DNA of 64,000 bases from Humulus lupulus (GCF_963169125.1 NC_084793.1:227276360-227340359); one strand, 5' to 3'. Positions 10,591 through 22,170 are shown, numbered from the stretch's first letter. Notes: generated from the letters alone by a model not told the origin. Made by a program: numbers and translations.

Positions 10591-11223
10591 TCGACCATTG
10601 CAAGTTTCAGCTCCAGGAGCAGACATGGTCGATCCACCTCTCACGGCAGGCCTTGCTTCGCAAAGCCCCTGCTCCGGGATCACACCTGGTGGGCGTGGCG
10701 ATTTCCCCGACAGCAACGAGCCTTACCTCGCAGGGCTCCATGCCAGGTCCCTGAAGTCAGCCACCATGAGGTTCGCAACAACGGTTAGTTTTGCTTCGCA
10801 AAGATCTAACCTTAAGTCTAGCGACGCTCACCAAAAGAACTCCCGTTCCAAACCATGGAACGGCTCACCTTAGCAATCCCAGCGAACTGTATAACTACAA
10901 GTCCCGGGATTGGCTATCTGCCTTAGGAAAGCTAAAATACCGTGAAAGGAGCCTGGCCGTTGGAACCAGGAAACCTTCGTAACCTAGAAACTACGTGGGA
11001 AAAGACATCATCCGTTAGAACTTCAAGTGGGAAGTGCATAGGTTTTGGCCGTTGGAACCAAAACCTCATACGCCCCTACAACAGTTTCTACCGTATAAAA
11101 GTCTACCCTAAGAGCAAAGATAAATAAAGAACTCGGCAGAAAAGAAAGGAGAATGCTATAATTATGGCAAATATGTCCGCAATGAAAAACTCAAAATGAA
11201 AAATAATTAAAGATAAAACCCCT

Positions 11224-14200
11224 TCAAGCATTGGGGGTAACTGCAGCTTCCACGACCGCGGCCTCGGGGGCATCGGCTTCAACTGAGGCTGGCGGAGTCG
11301 GCTCATTGGAAGGCGGAACTTTGTCACGGGAAGGTTCAGAGGTCCCCGCCTCTCCGGGATCTCCCACCTCAGGGGCTACAGCGCGTTCGTCAATGTTGAA
11401 AGTTTGGACGTACGCCTCTGGGCCTTGATCCCACACGAGTAGCTTCTCCCTCATGGCTTCGGCATCATCTACCAGATAGCCTAATACCTCCGGGTTCACT
11501 TTCCAGAGTCGATGCATGAGGACCACATGCGATATATTAATCGTCCTATTCAGTATCACCTCAGCATCCTCCTTCTCCTTCAAGCGCTCCGCCTCGGAGG
11601 TTGCCAGCTATGCCTCCGCGACAGTTAGTTGAGCCCTCAATTTTTCCATTTCGGCCTGGGAGGCATCCCGCTCCCCCTTAAGAGAATCAATCTCCTTGCG
11701 CTGCTCCCTATTTTGGTTCAGCACGGATTGCTTCTCGGTCACATGCCCCCTGGCAGTGAATTGCAAGGCCCCGATCTCTTTATCCTTCTCGGCGAGCCCC
11801 AACTGCAGCATAGACACAAGATCCCTGCTCCTCTTATGGAGTTGCTCCTCCTCGTGCAGCTTACTCGAAAGAGTGGAATATTCCTCTTGTTGCTTAAGGA
11901 GGAGATCATTTTTTGACTGCAAGCGAGCTTCCAAGGTGTCCTTCTCCACCCTGGCTTGGGACAGCTCTTCCCGGAGCTTGGAGTTTTCGGCCTTCATCCC
12001 ATCCGACCGCTGTCTAAACTCATTCTCTGCCTTGGCCCGGTACTCTTGATATTTGGCAAGATATTTCTTGTCCGCCTCTTCTTCAGCCGTGCGCCGGGCC
12101 TGATCAATCTTCTCCGAGGCCCCCAAGGCCTGTTGGGCCAGTTTCTGCTTCTCTGCCTCCAAGGCCTGGCGAGCCAGCTGGCTCTCCTCCAGCTGAACCA
12201 GAACTGCACCAACCTCCCGGAACGAGCGTTCCGCGATCATAGAGGCCTGCAAGGAAAGACAACAGAATGAGTTAAGCCGGACCAAAAGACAGATGATCCC
12301 AAAACACAACAACTGACGGCTTACCCCGGACAGTTGCTGCTTCACAGCGTGTGTCAGCAACAGCGGATCCTTACTGCTACTGATGGCCCATTTCTCATAA
12401 TTGAGCTCGCACAAGCTCAGGGCCATGTCCTCCATCATCTCAGCTCCGAACGGCGCCAATGCACGTCCGAGCCTAGGCACCAAGTCTTCTCCAAGGCTGG
12501 GCCATCCAAAACCGCTCCGGCCGGGTGAAGGGATCTCACCCCCTCGGCCAGCTCAGCCCTCTTCACGGCAGACAAGTTATCTGCCCTTCCCTGAGTAACA
12601 GCCTTCTCCGCCTCTAACCGCCTCTTCAAAAAACTATCGGCCCGTCTTACACCCTCCAGGAGGGCAGCGGGGAAACTGGTTGGCTTCCGAGGGAAGTGGA
12701 ATTTCAGGTCAGGCAGAGGAAGGTTTGTTGGCTGAGAAGAAGGAGACCCCGAAAGGTTGGACTCCCTTTGGGCCGGAGGAGGAGGCAGACGGGGTATTAA
12801 AGCCCCGGTCTGTTGCTTTTACTGCTGCGGCAGCAGAAGTAATTGCCCTTGTTGCTGCTGCTGGTTTGGATGTTGTGGTTGCTGCAGCTGTGACGTTGGT
12901 GATTGTCTCTGTTGTTCTTGTTGCTGCTGTTGTTGTAGTTGTGCTTGCTGTCGTTGCTGTTGTTGTTGCCTTCGACCAGGAGAAGAGTGTCTAAGGCGTT
13001 TCTTCTTAGCGCCCTCAGCATCTTCTCCGGGACGCTTGCTCACCCCAGTTGTCTTCACGGGGAACACAAGCCCTTCCCCGTCGCTGCTGCTACTCGAGAC
13101 CATCATAGTCTCGGAAGGCCCGTCGGCAGGAGACTTCTCTGCCCTCGGAGACACTTGCGCCTCGCCACTTGTCTTCTTGGGGGAGGCAGTTTTACCTCCC
13201 CTACCAGCCTTGGTCTTCCGTCCTTTCCCCGTGGACGGGTCTTGGCTAGTGGCAGCCTTCTTAATGAGCAAAGTAACCCTCCCCAACATCTTGGCTTCTG
13301 GATACTCTGCAAGAAACGTACAAAGCAAGGTTAACGAACCAACAAGCAATGAGAAAGAAGATAAGTGGAAGACAAGACAATCAACAACATAAAAGCACAA
13401 GCAAGCCCGCCAGCAGGGAACAAGAAACAAGAAAAAGAAAAGTTTGAAAGGGACGACCATGCACGAGAAACGTGGATGGCCTTCCCCGAGCAAAACTAAA
13501 CACCGCTTCCTGCTCCAGGAAGCTCCCGTACTCCTTGAAGTCCGGGAATGACATGCTGAGGGAAGAAGGGTCAACCATGATGACACCTTCTGGCAGACTA
13601 CCGTCACTCAGACACCCGAGAAGCTCATCTACCCTATCGCAATATCTGTCAAAAGGTATCCTACGCGGATCTAGCCTAAGGAAGCGGGGATCAAACCCCT
13701 TCTGAGAGGTCCGGGAAACCTCAGACAGGCTGGGGGTGTGGATCAATCGAAAACTAGTCTTACCTCTCCCGGAGGTACTAGCCCCCGGAGCCCCTTCATT
13801 AGGGTAAGCCGCGGCGTGGCGAGCCTCGATCTCCTCTTCCTCCGGCTGGGGGTCAGGGAACCTCTCCGCCCAACTAGGAGATAAAGTATTTTCGTCCCGG
13901 GCTGCTTGGGTGATCACCTTGGATAGCTCCAGGGCAATCTGCTCCCGGATGTCAGCTGACACCTGACTTTGCCCCCTGCCACTCACTGGCTCGATGTTTT
14001 GGAAAGAGGCGAGTAGCCCATACTCCCTCAGCGATTCGGAGGTCACAAGTCCCTCCACTTTCAACTCTTCCTCAGAAAGCCCTTCGTAGAACTTGGACCT
14101 CCTTATCATCTCCGTGCAGCGAGGTGTCCGCGGAACGACTTCTGCAAAATTCAAATACAAGCATTAGAGATCCTCCCAAAAGGCAAATCAAACGCAAAGA

Positions 14201-15100
14201 AACAAAGTTGAAAAGGAGAGGAAGGAGCACTTACCAGGGATTTTGAAGTCCAAAGATAGGGCTGGCACCCTCTTCAGCGGGAAGCCAGTCGTCAGGAACC
14301 AGTATTCCCGGAGGTCTGGAACCCTCGCGGTATGACAAGTGGGGCACATCACGTCCGGGTGCCTTTCCAGCCTGTAAAACCCCACCTTGTCTGAATGACC
14401 CCTCATAGGCTGAGACTTCAACCCGTTGAAGTACAGCACCTCCTCCGGGGTAGGAGCTTCCAGTTTCCGGGACTTGCAAAAGATGAACCACCCTGCTAGG
14501 AGCTTGTAGCTGGGAGGAATCAACTGGAAGGGGGCAATCCCCGCCTTCACACAGAAATTAGCAAAGTAACTCCTTAGGGGCAAGTGCGCCCCACACACTA
14601 TGTGTGCCCAGCTCCAGACACCAAAGCCCTCGTGACTCTGGCTAGCCGACTCGCCCAGCACCGACAGACGGTGCCACATCAGACCTGGGATGTTCTTCAG
14701 GCCTGCCTCGGAGGAATACAGCTCCAGCATGCCATAATTCCTGAAAAGGTTCGGCTTTTGGTCCATCTCCCAGATTGAACTATTGGAAGTCGGTGGGCTA
14801 GCCGCGACAACTTTCGCCTTTCCTTTCCCCTTTGCACCAGCGACAGGGGAACCCTTCTCCTGGGCAGAATCAGCCTCCACCACAGCAAGGAGTTGTTCCT
14901 TTGAGATGTTCGTCACTGGACAAAAGAAAGAAAGAAGAAAACACTCTAAGCAGTCATCACCCTTGTCATACCCTAGTGGTATCAAAGGCGTCGGGGAGAC
15001 CCTCCCCGAAAACTGCTTGGAGAGGCTCCCACCGAGCTTACCGAGGGATTGGCACCATGCCACCCGAAGGGCAGCAAGGAACCAGACTCATACTCCGAGC
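11224..15100 (-). pseudogene. Tat element I antisense gene: gypsy-type transposon domain plus coiled coil, spliced, broken
   Basis: Reads opposite to gag-pol. Coding blocks joined by plausible introns: 14915-14235 (GIAPFQLIPPSYKLLAG, PTPEEVLYF: resembles the 'putative gypsy type transposon' domain, Pfam Transposase_28, from memory), GTAAGT intron 14234-14142, 14141 to about 13458, intron to 13307 (donor uncertain), 13306-12325 (basic, Ser/Gln-rich), intron 12324-12247, then 12246-11224, a long coiled coil ending in HRLWKVNPEVLGYLVDD and an acidic tail. Introns at 14234 and 12324 keep the frame. Breaks: TAA at 12819 inside the polyGln, a frameshift near 12490, TAG at 11608. The start codon is not resolved; an intron 15041-14916 probably precedes the first domain block. 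Function unknown. It is element-borne, since elements II and III carry relatives. Confidence 0.75.
12822..12970 (-). repeat. Polyglutamine-coding CAG/CAA tract
   Basis: Imperfect glutamine-rich stretch of the antisense gene (runs of up to seven Gln broken by Arg, Leu, Pro and Ser). It appears on the plus strand as TTG/CTG triplets, and plus-strand ORFs here are shadows. A TAA ends the frame at 12819-12821. Confidence 0.75.
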
Positions 15101-15369
15101 CTAAGCCCACGAAAAGAAGTGTTTTTCCAGAGAAAGACACCCTAAAGGCGTTCATGCTTATGCCCTAAAACAGCAAAACAAGGAACGACTTTCCAAACGC
15201 AAATCGCCAAAGCATGCAAAAAAAAAGGCTACTTATCGACTCACATCAATCACATGCCTACCAAAGCCCTATTCACGCATGCACATAAGCGATAATGGCA
15301 GAAACCTCTACGCTAACAACTACCAACAACCTAAGGTTTGGGAGGAAAGAGCAAAGTAGAAATACTTAC

Positions 15370-15660
15370 TGATATTCGGGTAGTTGGAGGTTGAAGGAGT
15401 AACTGGATCACTGCACAGCACGATCGCGAGAAGTAAAAGCTGCAAAGACGAACGACGATTCAAACCAGGAACTTCGGCGAATAAACCCACTGCCAAATCA
15501 AAAGAAAAAGTTTCCAGATCCTTACCAAAAGAAGTGGCAAGTTCGGAGGAACGGAAGCTGGGAAGCCTGAGAGTTCGAAGGTTTGGAAATCTGAAAATCC
15601 GAAAGATAGAGAATTTGAAAGCGTAAAGAGGAAGAAAGGTCCTTTCCCTCGTTTTTATAG
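15370..15660 (-). promoter_or_regulatory. Promoter and 5' non-coding exon of the element I antisense gene
   Basis: On the minus strand a TATA box (CTATAAAAACG, TATAAAAA at 15659-15652) is followed about 280 bases later by a strong donor (ATCA/GTAAGTATT, GT at 15369-15368). Between them the sequence is pyrimidine-rich like a plant leader; another donor/acceptor pair (GTAAGGATC near 15525, TTTGCAG near 15437) could add an intron. Elements II and III show the same arrangement. Confidence 0.5.
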
Positions 15661-16114
15661 CAGGGAAGAAGTCGTTTCGAATTCCTCAAATGGACGGTCC
15701 CGATCTTCCCATTCCGTGTGCATCAGATCCAACGGCTGGAGATGAAGCGACGATCCTATTTATGACTCCAAGGATGGGAATAAAGTATTTATTTCCCATC
15801 ATTACACCACCTCGGGCCCGGAGTACCATTAAAAACCGTCAAATCATTACTCAGATGACTGACGCACGCATACTCAACCAGTCGCCTCACGCACACGTCT
15901 TGGTCGCAGAACCATTCCCAGAATGACACGTGGTCCTTGCCGCACTTGAGTACTTGAGTTCAAACAGAAGAAATTCCCTTTCTTTTTCATACCAACACTC
16001 AGGCGGGAAAAAGGAACCCTTCCGGGAACACAGAAGGTGGCCCCTCGCCTAATCTAAGAGACCGAAATACCCGGAGGACTGTACAAGCTCCCGGATCTCT
16101 CAAAGCTCCGTGAC
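15661..16114. other. Element I region between antisense promoter and PPT
   Basis: About 450 bases with no gene, repeat or RNA that I can support. It would contain upstream control sequence for the antisense promoter if that promoter is real. Confidence 0.5.
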
Positions 16115-16127
16115 CTTGGGGGGTAAA
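16115..16127 (+). other. Tat element I polypurine tract
   Basis: CTTGGGGGGTAAA abuts the 3' LTR start TGTTATCC at 16128. This is the expected place for plus-strand DNA priming. Confidence 0.85.
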
Positions 16128-17016
16128 TGTTATCCAGATTTCCAGATAGCGTTTAGATTGATGTCCTCGGGGAAGAAGAATTATCGATGTCTTTCACGGT
16201 AGGTGACCAGAGCTCGCGGATGGACAGAAAGGCTTCGCCTCTCCTGTTTAGTGTCCGGATTACTCTTCCAAGCAAACACAACACGGAAACTCGTCAACTC
16301 TCCCGGACTCCCGAAGGGGTATCCTTCGGGGAAGCCCCTTCCAGGAGAAGCTCTTCGAGTGGTCTCCGCGGAAACAGTTCCGTGCCTCGCACGGAACAAA
16401 ACCAAACGGTCGAGTCCTGGAGGAGGCATATTTGGAATGATATCCGCCTGACACAGGATCCCGCCTGACACGCCCGTCAGGTCAAAGCCGCACACATCCC
16501 AGCGCGCCTAAGGGTACCTTTTCGCCTACTGTTCCGCTGACAACTTGGAAAAGACGGCTGACTTTGTGTGTTCCCCATACTTTCACGTAAATATACCCAC
16601 ATAGAGTTTTGTAGCCATTCTACTACAGTAATTGTATCCCCTATTTATGGCTGGTGTAATCAAGACTCATATACGTAGAGAAAAACCCTAATCCGAAACC
16701 CTAGCTATAAAGACCCCTTCATTTTACAAGAAGAGGGAGAGCCAACAGATCACATAGCAAAAACTCTACTAAAATCTCTCTAGCTTCATCTTCTTCAAGA
16801 GAACCCGAGAGAAACACTGTGAGTGTGTGAAGTTCTTGTGCACCAGCCATCTTACTGTAACCTTTTCCAAGTATAATAACATCGACTCGTGGACTAGGGC
16901 TTGTTAACGCCTGAACCACGTAAAAACACTGTTTGTTTAGTTACATTTCAGCATTTCTACAGTTCTTATCTTTTTATTATTCTGTTTGTATTCGTTTCCG
17001 AAAAACTCGGTAAACA
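16128..17016 (+). repeat. Tat element I 3' LTR
   Basis: TGTTATCC to GGTAAACA, 889 bp, the same length as the 5' copy. TATA box at 16706-16711. Ten substitutions and no indel against the 5' LTR by eye. Confidence 0.95.
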
Positions 17017-17021
17017 ACGAT
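17017..17021. other. Target-site duplication, right, of Tat element I
   Basis: ACGAT, pairing with GCGAT at 2632-2636. Confidence 0.8.
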
Positions 17022-17150
17022 ATTAAAGAAAGATATATGGTTATTGAAATTGCATACGAGATGTGAGCCATGATAAAAGATGATGCTATAACACATGCTC
17101 AATTTTTGAAATACGGGGTAAATTCGATTTACTCAAAAACTCTTCTTTAA
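17022..17150 (+). pseudogene. Copia A gag, continuation after element I
   Basis: Continues the interrupted gag frame: IKERYMVIEIAYEM, a TGA stop, then AMIKDDAITHAQFLKYG. The frame continuing across the insertion supports both the gag call and the insertion boundary. Confidence 0.6.
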
Positions 17151-18870
17151 TATTTTTGAATGCTAGATTCAAAATTATGCTACTAATAATATTTTTCATT
17201 TGTTCTTGTTTTCAAGAATGCAGAAATCTTTTGAGAATAAGAGTAGTTGCATTGAAACCATAGTGAAGAGGAAATGATGAAGACAATTGAATAAAAAAAA
17301 GATTAGTTTAGAAATTTATTTTGTTAATAACAATTTAATTTTTTTGTCATTTTGAAATAGTTGATTTTCATTATGAAAGAAATTAATGAGTTCTTTTTCT
17401 TTAAAGTAGTTCTAGAATCCTTTCTAGAAACTATGTTTTTAGATTCCTTTATTTGATAAATAAACAAGTTTAGTATTTCTTATGAATAATAAATTTAGTT
17501 GTTATTTTTAAAATATAGTTGTTCCACCTATTTTATCAATGAGTACAGATGATAATTATGACATATTTATTATTGTGCAAATCATAGATTTAATAAGACA
17601 TATTATTCCAATCACAATTAAGTGAAACATATATGTGAATTATTTTTGAGATTGACTTGTAATTAATTAGACACATAAAACAAATAAAATACAATCTTTT
17701 ATTGCAACCATTTAATGGTTCTCTCCCTGTTTATATAGTCTATTAATTAAAGTTAACCAAAAGACCTTTCTCTAATAAAGGATCACAAATCTCATAATTG
17801 TTTAGCTAATATATAGAGATGCATGTTGAACCTTTTAATGCTAAAAGAAATTATAAATAGTAAGTCAATATGATTGACATTTATTTAAGATATGTTTAAC
17901 TTTGATCAAATGCAAAGAAAATTTCTAGAAATTTTCATGAAAAATGCAATGTAAAGTCACTTAGAGACTTGTTTGATCTAATCAAAAGGAAGTCTAAACT
18001 CGAATTTGGAATTCAAGTAATTTGCATGTGAACTTGGAATTCAAACCCAACTCACATACAACTGGAATGCTAAGCAAAATTAGTATTTTGGAAAGGAAAT
18101 ATAATCATATCAGATAAGATTATATTCATGATGAGTAATCATTATCATCTTTATTATTTCTATAATTTTAACACTTGTTATACTTTGTACATGTTTGATT
18201 GTACAACATCAAAGACTTAGAAGTTGAGATTCACAAGTGGTTATGTGAATAAATTAAAATTTTTCCATGAAGTCATTTAGTGAAACAATTTAATAATCAC
18301 AAAAGATTACAAAAGAATTTGTATCTCTTTAAATACTGCTTTAATGAAGCATGATTATTATAATCACTGTATTTTCTAGTTAAGTTGTACTAGAAAATAA
18401 TGACCGCAAGTCAAGTAAGCAAGTTACTGATAATTAACAATGATAAAACCAAAGAATATCACAAATTCTGTAAAGCATTGTTGTAGTGGGAGTGTTAGTT
18501 AGTACCTACTCCATTAAATATGTAAAGATAGTTAAATTATATGCAACACAATCTAACTGTACTTCATTTACATACTAGTATATGAAATGAAACGTTTTTA
18601 CGGAAAACAATGGTTGAAACACCATGAATCTAGAAATGGAATTTGGAATTCCATGACATCGAATTCTTGAACATCCAACTAAAGTTTATTGAACTTCAGT
18701 TTGAAACAAGATATTCAAGATGAAGAAGAGAACAGAGGAAAGCACATACTTTTCGAAGATAGGTAAATAGCCTGAGGCTATGAACAGAAAGAGGAATTTA
18801 TTACTTGAATAAATATCTTCTACTGTAACCAAACTTGAATCTGTTTACGTGCTCTTATCCATTGCTTTAT
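17151..18870 (+). other. Decayed Copia A internal region, no domain recognised
   Basis: AT-rich, stops in all frames. By position it should hold the rest of gag, protease and integrase. I could not match any segment with confidence, so a deletion or another old insertion is possible. Confidence 0.45.
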
Positions 18871-19954
18871 GCATGGATCATGAGATTAATTTAAATGGAT
18901 GTCTAAGTAGTCTTTACTGAATGATTGATATGACAAAATCATTTGAAAATATTGACTAGAAAGATTTCGTTGTGATTCTTATTCTTAATATTGACAACAT
19001 TCCAATCATTGGAAATGATGTAAAGATGTCGTCAATAGAAAAGAAATGGTTAGTTGAACGTTTCTAAATATTAGATATAGAAAAACCAAGAATTTTCTAT
19101 ACATTCAATTCTATAGAGATTGAAACAACAATACTTTGACAAAGTCTCAAGCGACTTATATAAATAAGAAGCTTAAATGCTTTAGTTTACAAAAATTCAA
19201 GTAAGGTTTTTTTCCTCCCAATACAGATAATGTATTATCTAAACAATAAGTGTCCGTTTATTCTTTTACTAGAAAAAATGACATGAGACAGTTATTCCTA
19301 TAACTCATTGATAGAATGTTTAATGTATCGAATGTTACCTTTTGACATTTGTTAAACAGTGGGAATAGTCAACAATTGTCAATCCAATGATGGATTGAGT
19401 CATTGAATAATTATAAGGACATAATTTTGAGTATCTTGAATATAATAGAGATTATATGTATGTGCATTTAGGCAGTGACCTAAAAAATTCCAAAATGGAT
19501 GAAACTGATTTTTAAATCTTCAAAGATTGATATCAGAATTAGCTTCCATAACTGTGGAGGAGACACATTAATCTAGAAATGTTCTAGACATTTCAGATTT
19601 GTATGTTTCACCACAAAATCCGAAAAGTAACAGCTATGAGCAGTTGAATAGGCTATTTGATTTTATTGAGTTCTTTGTCATTCTGGAAAGGGTTTCAGAC
19701 TAGAATAAACAACTAGTATCTCATTACGAAAGTAATGGAGATACAACTATTATAGAAGAATAAGAAATTATGAGAGGGTAAAGCACATGAAATGAAGTAT
19801 CATTTAATTCAAGACAATTTTACATAATTGATGTAATGATCTTGGAGATAACTTCAAAACAGTTTCTTACAAAACTGTTACAAAGACTATATTATACAAA
19901 TTCGGTTAGGAGAATGTGATTGATATATTGAAAGAGATGCCTAAATTTGCTTTA
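18871..19954 (+). pseudogene. Copia A reverse transcriptase and RNase H remains
   Basis: Shattered copia pol. Recognisable pieces: DNIPIIGNDVKM with KKWLVERF (about 18990-19060), after the usual LYVDDILL position where the YVDD motif has become NIDN; QATYINKKLKCFS (about 19150-19190); and C-terminal residues before the PPT. Many stops and frameshifts. These fragments match the copia B RT (YVDDIMLIGNDVETLSKVKNWLAKKF) in order. Confidence 0.7.
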
Positions 19955-19968
19955 GGGTGAGTGGGAGA
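19955..19968 (+). other. Copia A polypurine tract
   Basis: GGGTGAGTGGGAGA directly before the LTR start TGTTGGG at 19970. Confidence 0.75.
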
Positions 19969-19969
19969 T

Positions 19970-22170
19970 TGTTGGGAACAATGCCCTTAATGCAATTGTA
20001 GTTGACAAATGTTTTAAATGAAATAAATAATTGAACTGAATTATTATATATATATAGACTATGTCCGATATTATATTGATAATATTAATTAAATATCAGA
20101 AAATTCTAAAGTTTATCTATGAAGTCTTAATCTCATATTGGTATAAGATAATCGAGATTAAGATAATAAACTTAAAATAGTTTGCAGTAAAATAAAGTTA
20201 TGGAATCTTTAGATTAATTACTTCTAGTATGATCCACTAGTATTATGAATACATGTAACCTAGATCTGGGTTATTAGTGTAGTAGCGCGCTTTAGAGGAA
20301 GTACTTTGCATGCTGAGAGTATGTAGAACTTGGCTAGATGTTATCTGTTAATACTTGTTTAAACACTGTTTAATAGTATTAATCAAAAACATCAAACGAT
20401 GATCATATACATGATGATCTTAATCCTGAGGTTGCTATGAACTCCTATATATGTCATATGATCATTTGATTCATTAGTTAAGGTTTGTCAAAATGATCAT
20501 GCTAAGAACAATTGTTTTTGGGACTCAATGATATGTATGGATGGGGACGTAGTTTAATAGATATGGAATCTATACCTTCTTATAGATTGAATAAATGGTT
20601 CTCTATTGGGTTGGCTTTTGGAACTGAAAAGGTTATGACGCTCACGTCACAAACTTGTTGTGACACAATCTTCACTAGTAAAGTAAAACAATAATTTTAT
20701 TTTCTTTTAATAATGTACCATTAATAGATGATTAACACTGTATGTAATGATTATATCAATGGACACTTTATTCTTTAATAAAATACTAAGTAAATATATG
20801 CCTATAATTATCAAGAGTTCAATCTCATATTTATAGTGGAGTAATCATGAGATTAATAAATATGATTATTTAATCAAAGAGCTTTGATTAATAATGTAAT
20901 ATTTGATTGGGGCTTGATATTATAGGTCCATAGGTCCCCAGAGTGACTCTATCAACACTATATCAAGGTAAGAGTTGATACAAGGGGATAATTGTAATTT
21001 GGGAATTTGAGAAGAATTTTATTCTTCAGGTCAAGTATACAATTATATGATAATTGAGGTTGATTAATTAATTTAGAATTAATTATTAATTTTCAAAAAT
21101 TTATTTATTAATTTAAATATGTAAATTTTGAATTTCATATATATAAAAAAATTAATTATTTTATTTGAGTGGGAGAAAATAAAATAGGTAAGTCAAAAAA
21201 TAGTTTTTGATTTATTGAATTTTAAAAAGATGATGATAATGATGATCATCAATTTGAATTTTGAATTTAAAATTTAAATTTTGAAATATGGTTGTCATCT
21301 TTTTCCTTAAAAAGATAAATACCTTATTTTGTGAGAGATTGATTTTAATTAAATAATTAAATAAAAGAAAAATACAAAATCCCTGAAAAAGGAATAGTGG
21401 GTCATGCATGACATAGTCCAGAGAATGCGCCATGCGTGTACCACATATATTGATATTGTATCAGTGTAGTTTTATTTTATTTACTTAATAATTTAAAAAT
21501 AGTTTTTCAAATTCAGTAAGTTAGATATTTACCTAAATCAATTCCTATCATCTTTATGATACTATTAGCATTAGAAATAACAAGGTAATAGAAATATCTC
21601 TATATATATATGATATAGAATAATAAGAAGAGAACACAATACACACAATAGAGAGAAAAACATAAGTCATAGAGAATTTTAGAATTCTTTTCAGACAAAG
21701 AGAGTTTTTCTTTTTCTTCTTCTTCTTCTTTATTCTAGCTATTCTAATACCATAATCAAAGTTCTCCTGTGTTGAGAAATACTTGTGATTCCTAAAAATA
21801 CAAACTCATGTTCTCTATGTTCCCACACACATCTTGAGGTGTAGAGAACACTCCGGAAGATCGTGGTTTGATACTTAAAGCTTTGGATAGGAAGATCGAA
21901 AAATATACGAAAAGATTCAATGACACTTGATAGGCTTCAATAGGTAATTGTATATGTTCTTGAATATTTTTTTTTTGTTCATATGTTATATATAAATATA
22001 TCGTACATTTATATATTTGTTGCATGATTAATAATATTGTATGTTAATATTTCTGGATTGTATTTTTGGTCATATAAATTGTTTATATGATTAATGAATT
22101 TTTTTTATTGTTGTATACCAATGGGCCCACCACCTCAATTTCACTGCGTGCTCTGAATATTTTTCCAACA
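19970..22170 (+). repeat. Copia A 3' LTR (2,201 bp)
   Basis: Starts TGTTGGGAACA, ends TTTTTCCAACA. The TGTTGG/CCAACA termini are inverted repeats. A TATATATATA run at about 21601-21610 with GATATAG is the likely TATA region. Small ORFs inside are not genes. The part at about 21830-21960 is homologous to the reverse complement of the neighbouring Copia B-type LTR, so the families are related. Confidence 0.9.

Larger units (their letters stand above)
9823..11223. other. Tat element I spacer between convergent pol and antisense gene
   Basis: About 1.4 kb without a supported gene. It holds the internal CTTGGGGGGG tract (10039), the 70-bp tandem repeats (10381-10590) and a run of short hairpins built on TTTGCTTCGCAA. 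The rest shows nothing I can name. The Tat-lineage 3' region is known to be variable and rich in tandem repeats. Confidence 0.7.
2637..17016 (+). mobile_element. Tat element I, Ty3/gypsy LTR retrotransposon (14,380 bp)
   Basis: Two LTRs of 889 bp each, a PBS, a single-frame gag-pol with four stops, an antisense spliced gene, a PPT and a 5-bp TSD. Two consecutive RNase H domains before integrase place it in the Tat lineage of Ty3/gypsy. It is much more GC-rich than the copia DNA around it. I counted 10 differences between the LTRs (6 transitions, 4 transversions), about 1.1%, so the insertion is recent. Gag-pol and the antisense gene converge on a spacer at 9823-11223. Confidence 0.95.
1..22170 (+). 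mobile_element. Copia A, Ty1/copia LTR retrotransposon, 5' end cut by window edge, split by Tat element I
   Basis: The tail of the 5' LTR (1-291) is followed by a tRNA-Met-type PBS, a long AT-rich leader and a gag start at 2349. A 14.4-kb insertion interrupts gag. Decayed RT/RNase H follows at about 18.9-19.9 kb, then a purine tract and a complete 3' LTR at 19970-22170. Position 1-291 matches the last 300 bp of that LTR with scattered substitutions and small indels. The coding part has many stops and frameshifts, so the copy is old and dead. Placement in Ty1/copia rests on the RT/RNase H order next to the 3' LTR and on relatedness of its LTR to Copia B, whose integrase precedes RT. I could not assign a clade. 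Confidence 0.85.

Noticed and set aside
12680..13392. Val/Cys/Ala-rich plus-strand ORFs near 12.7-13.4 kb
   Set aside because: Shadows of the minus-strand polyGln and Ser-rich parts of the antisense gene.
9823..16114. Envelope-like gene in the element I 3' region
   Set aside because: Some Ty3 lineages carry a sense-strand env-like gene after pol. Here the long coding blocks are on the antisense strand, lack a signal peptide and membrane segment, and match the gypsy-type antisense proteins.
20512..20694. 60-residue ORF in the Copia A 3' LTR
   Set aside because: Lies in LTR sequence without domain or coding bias.
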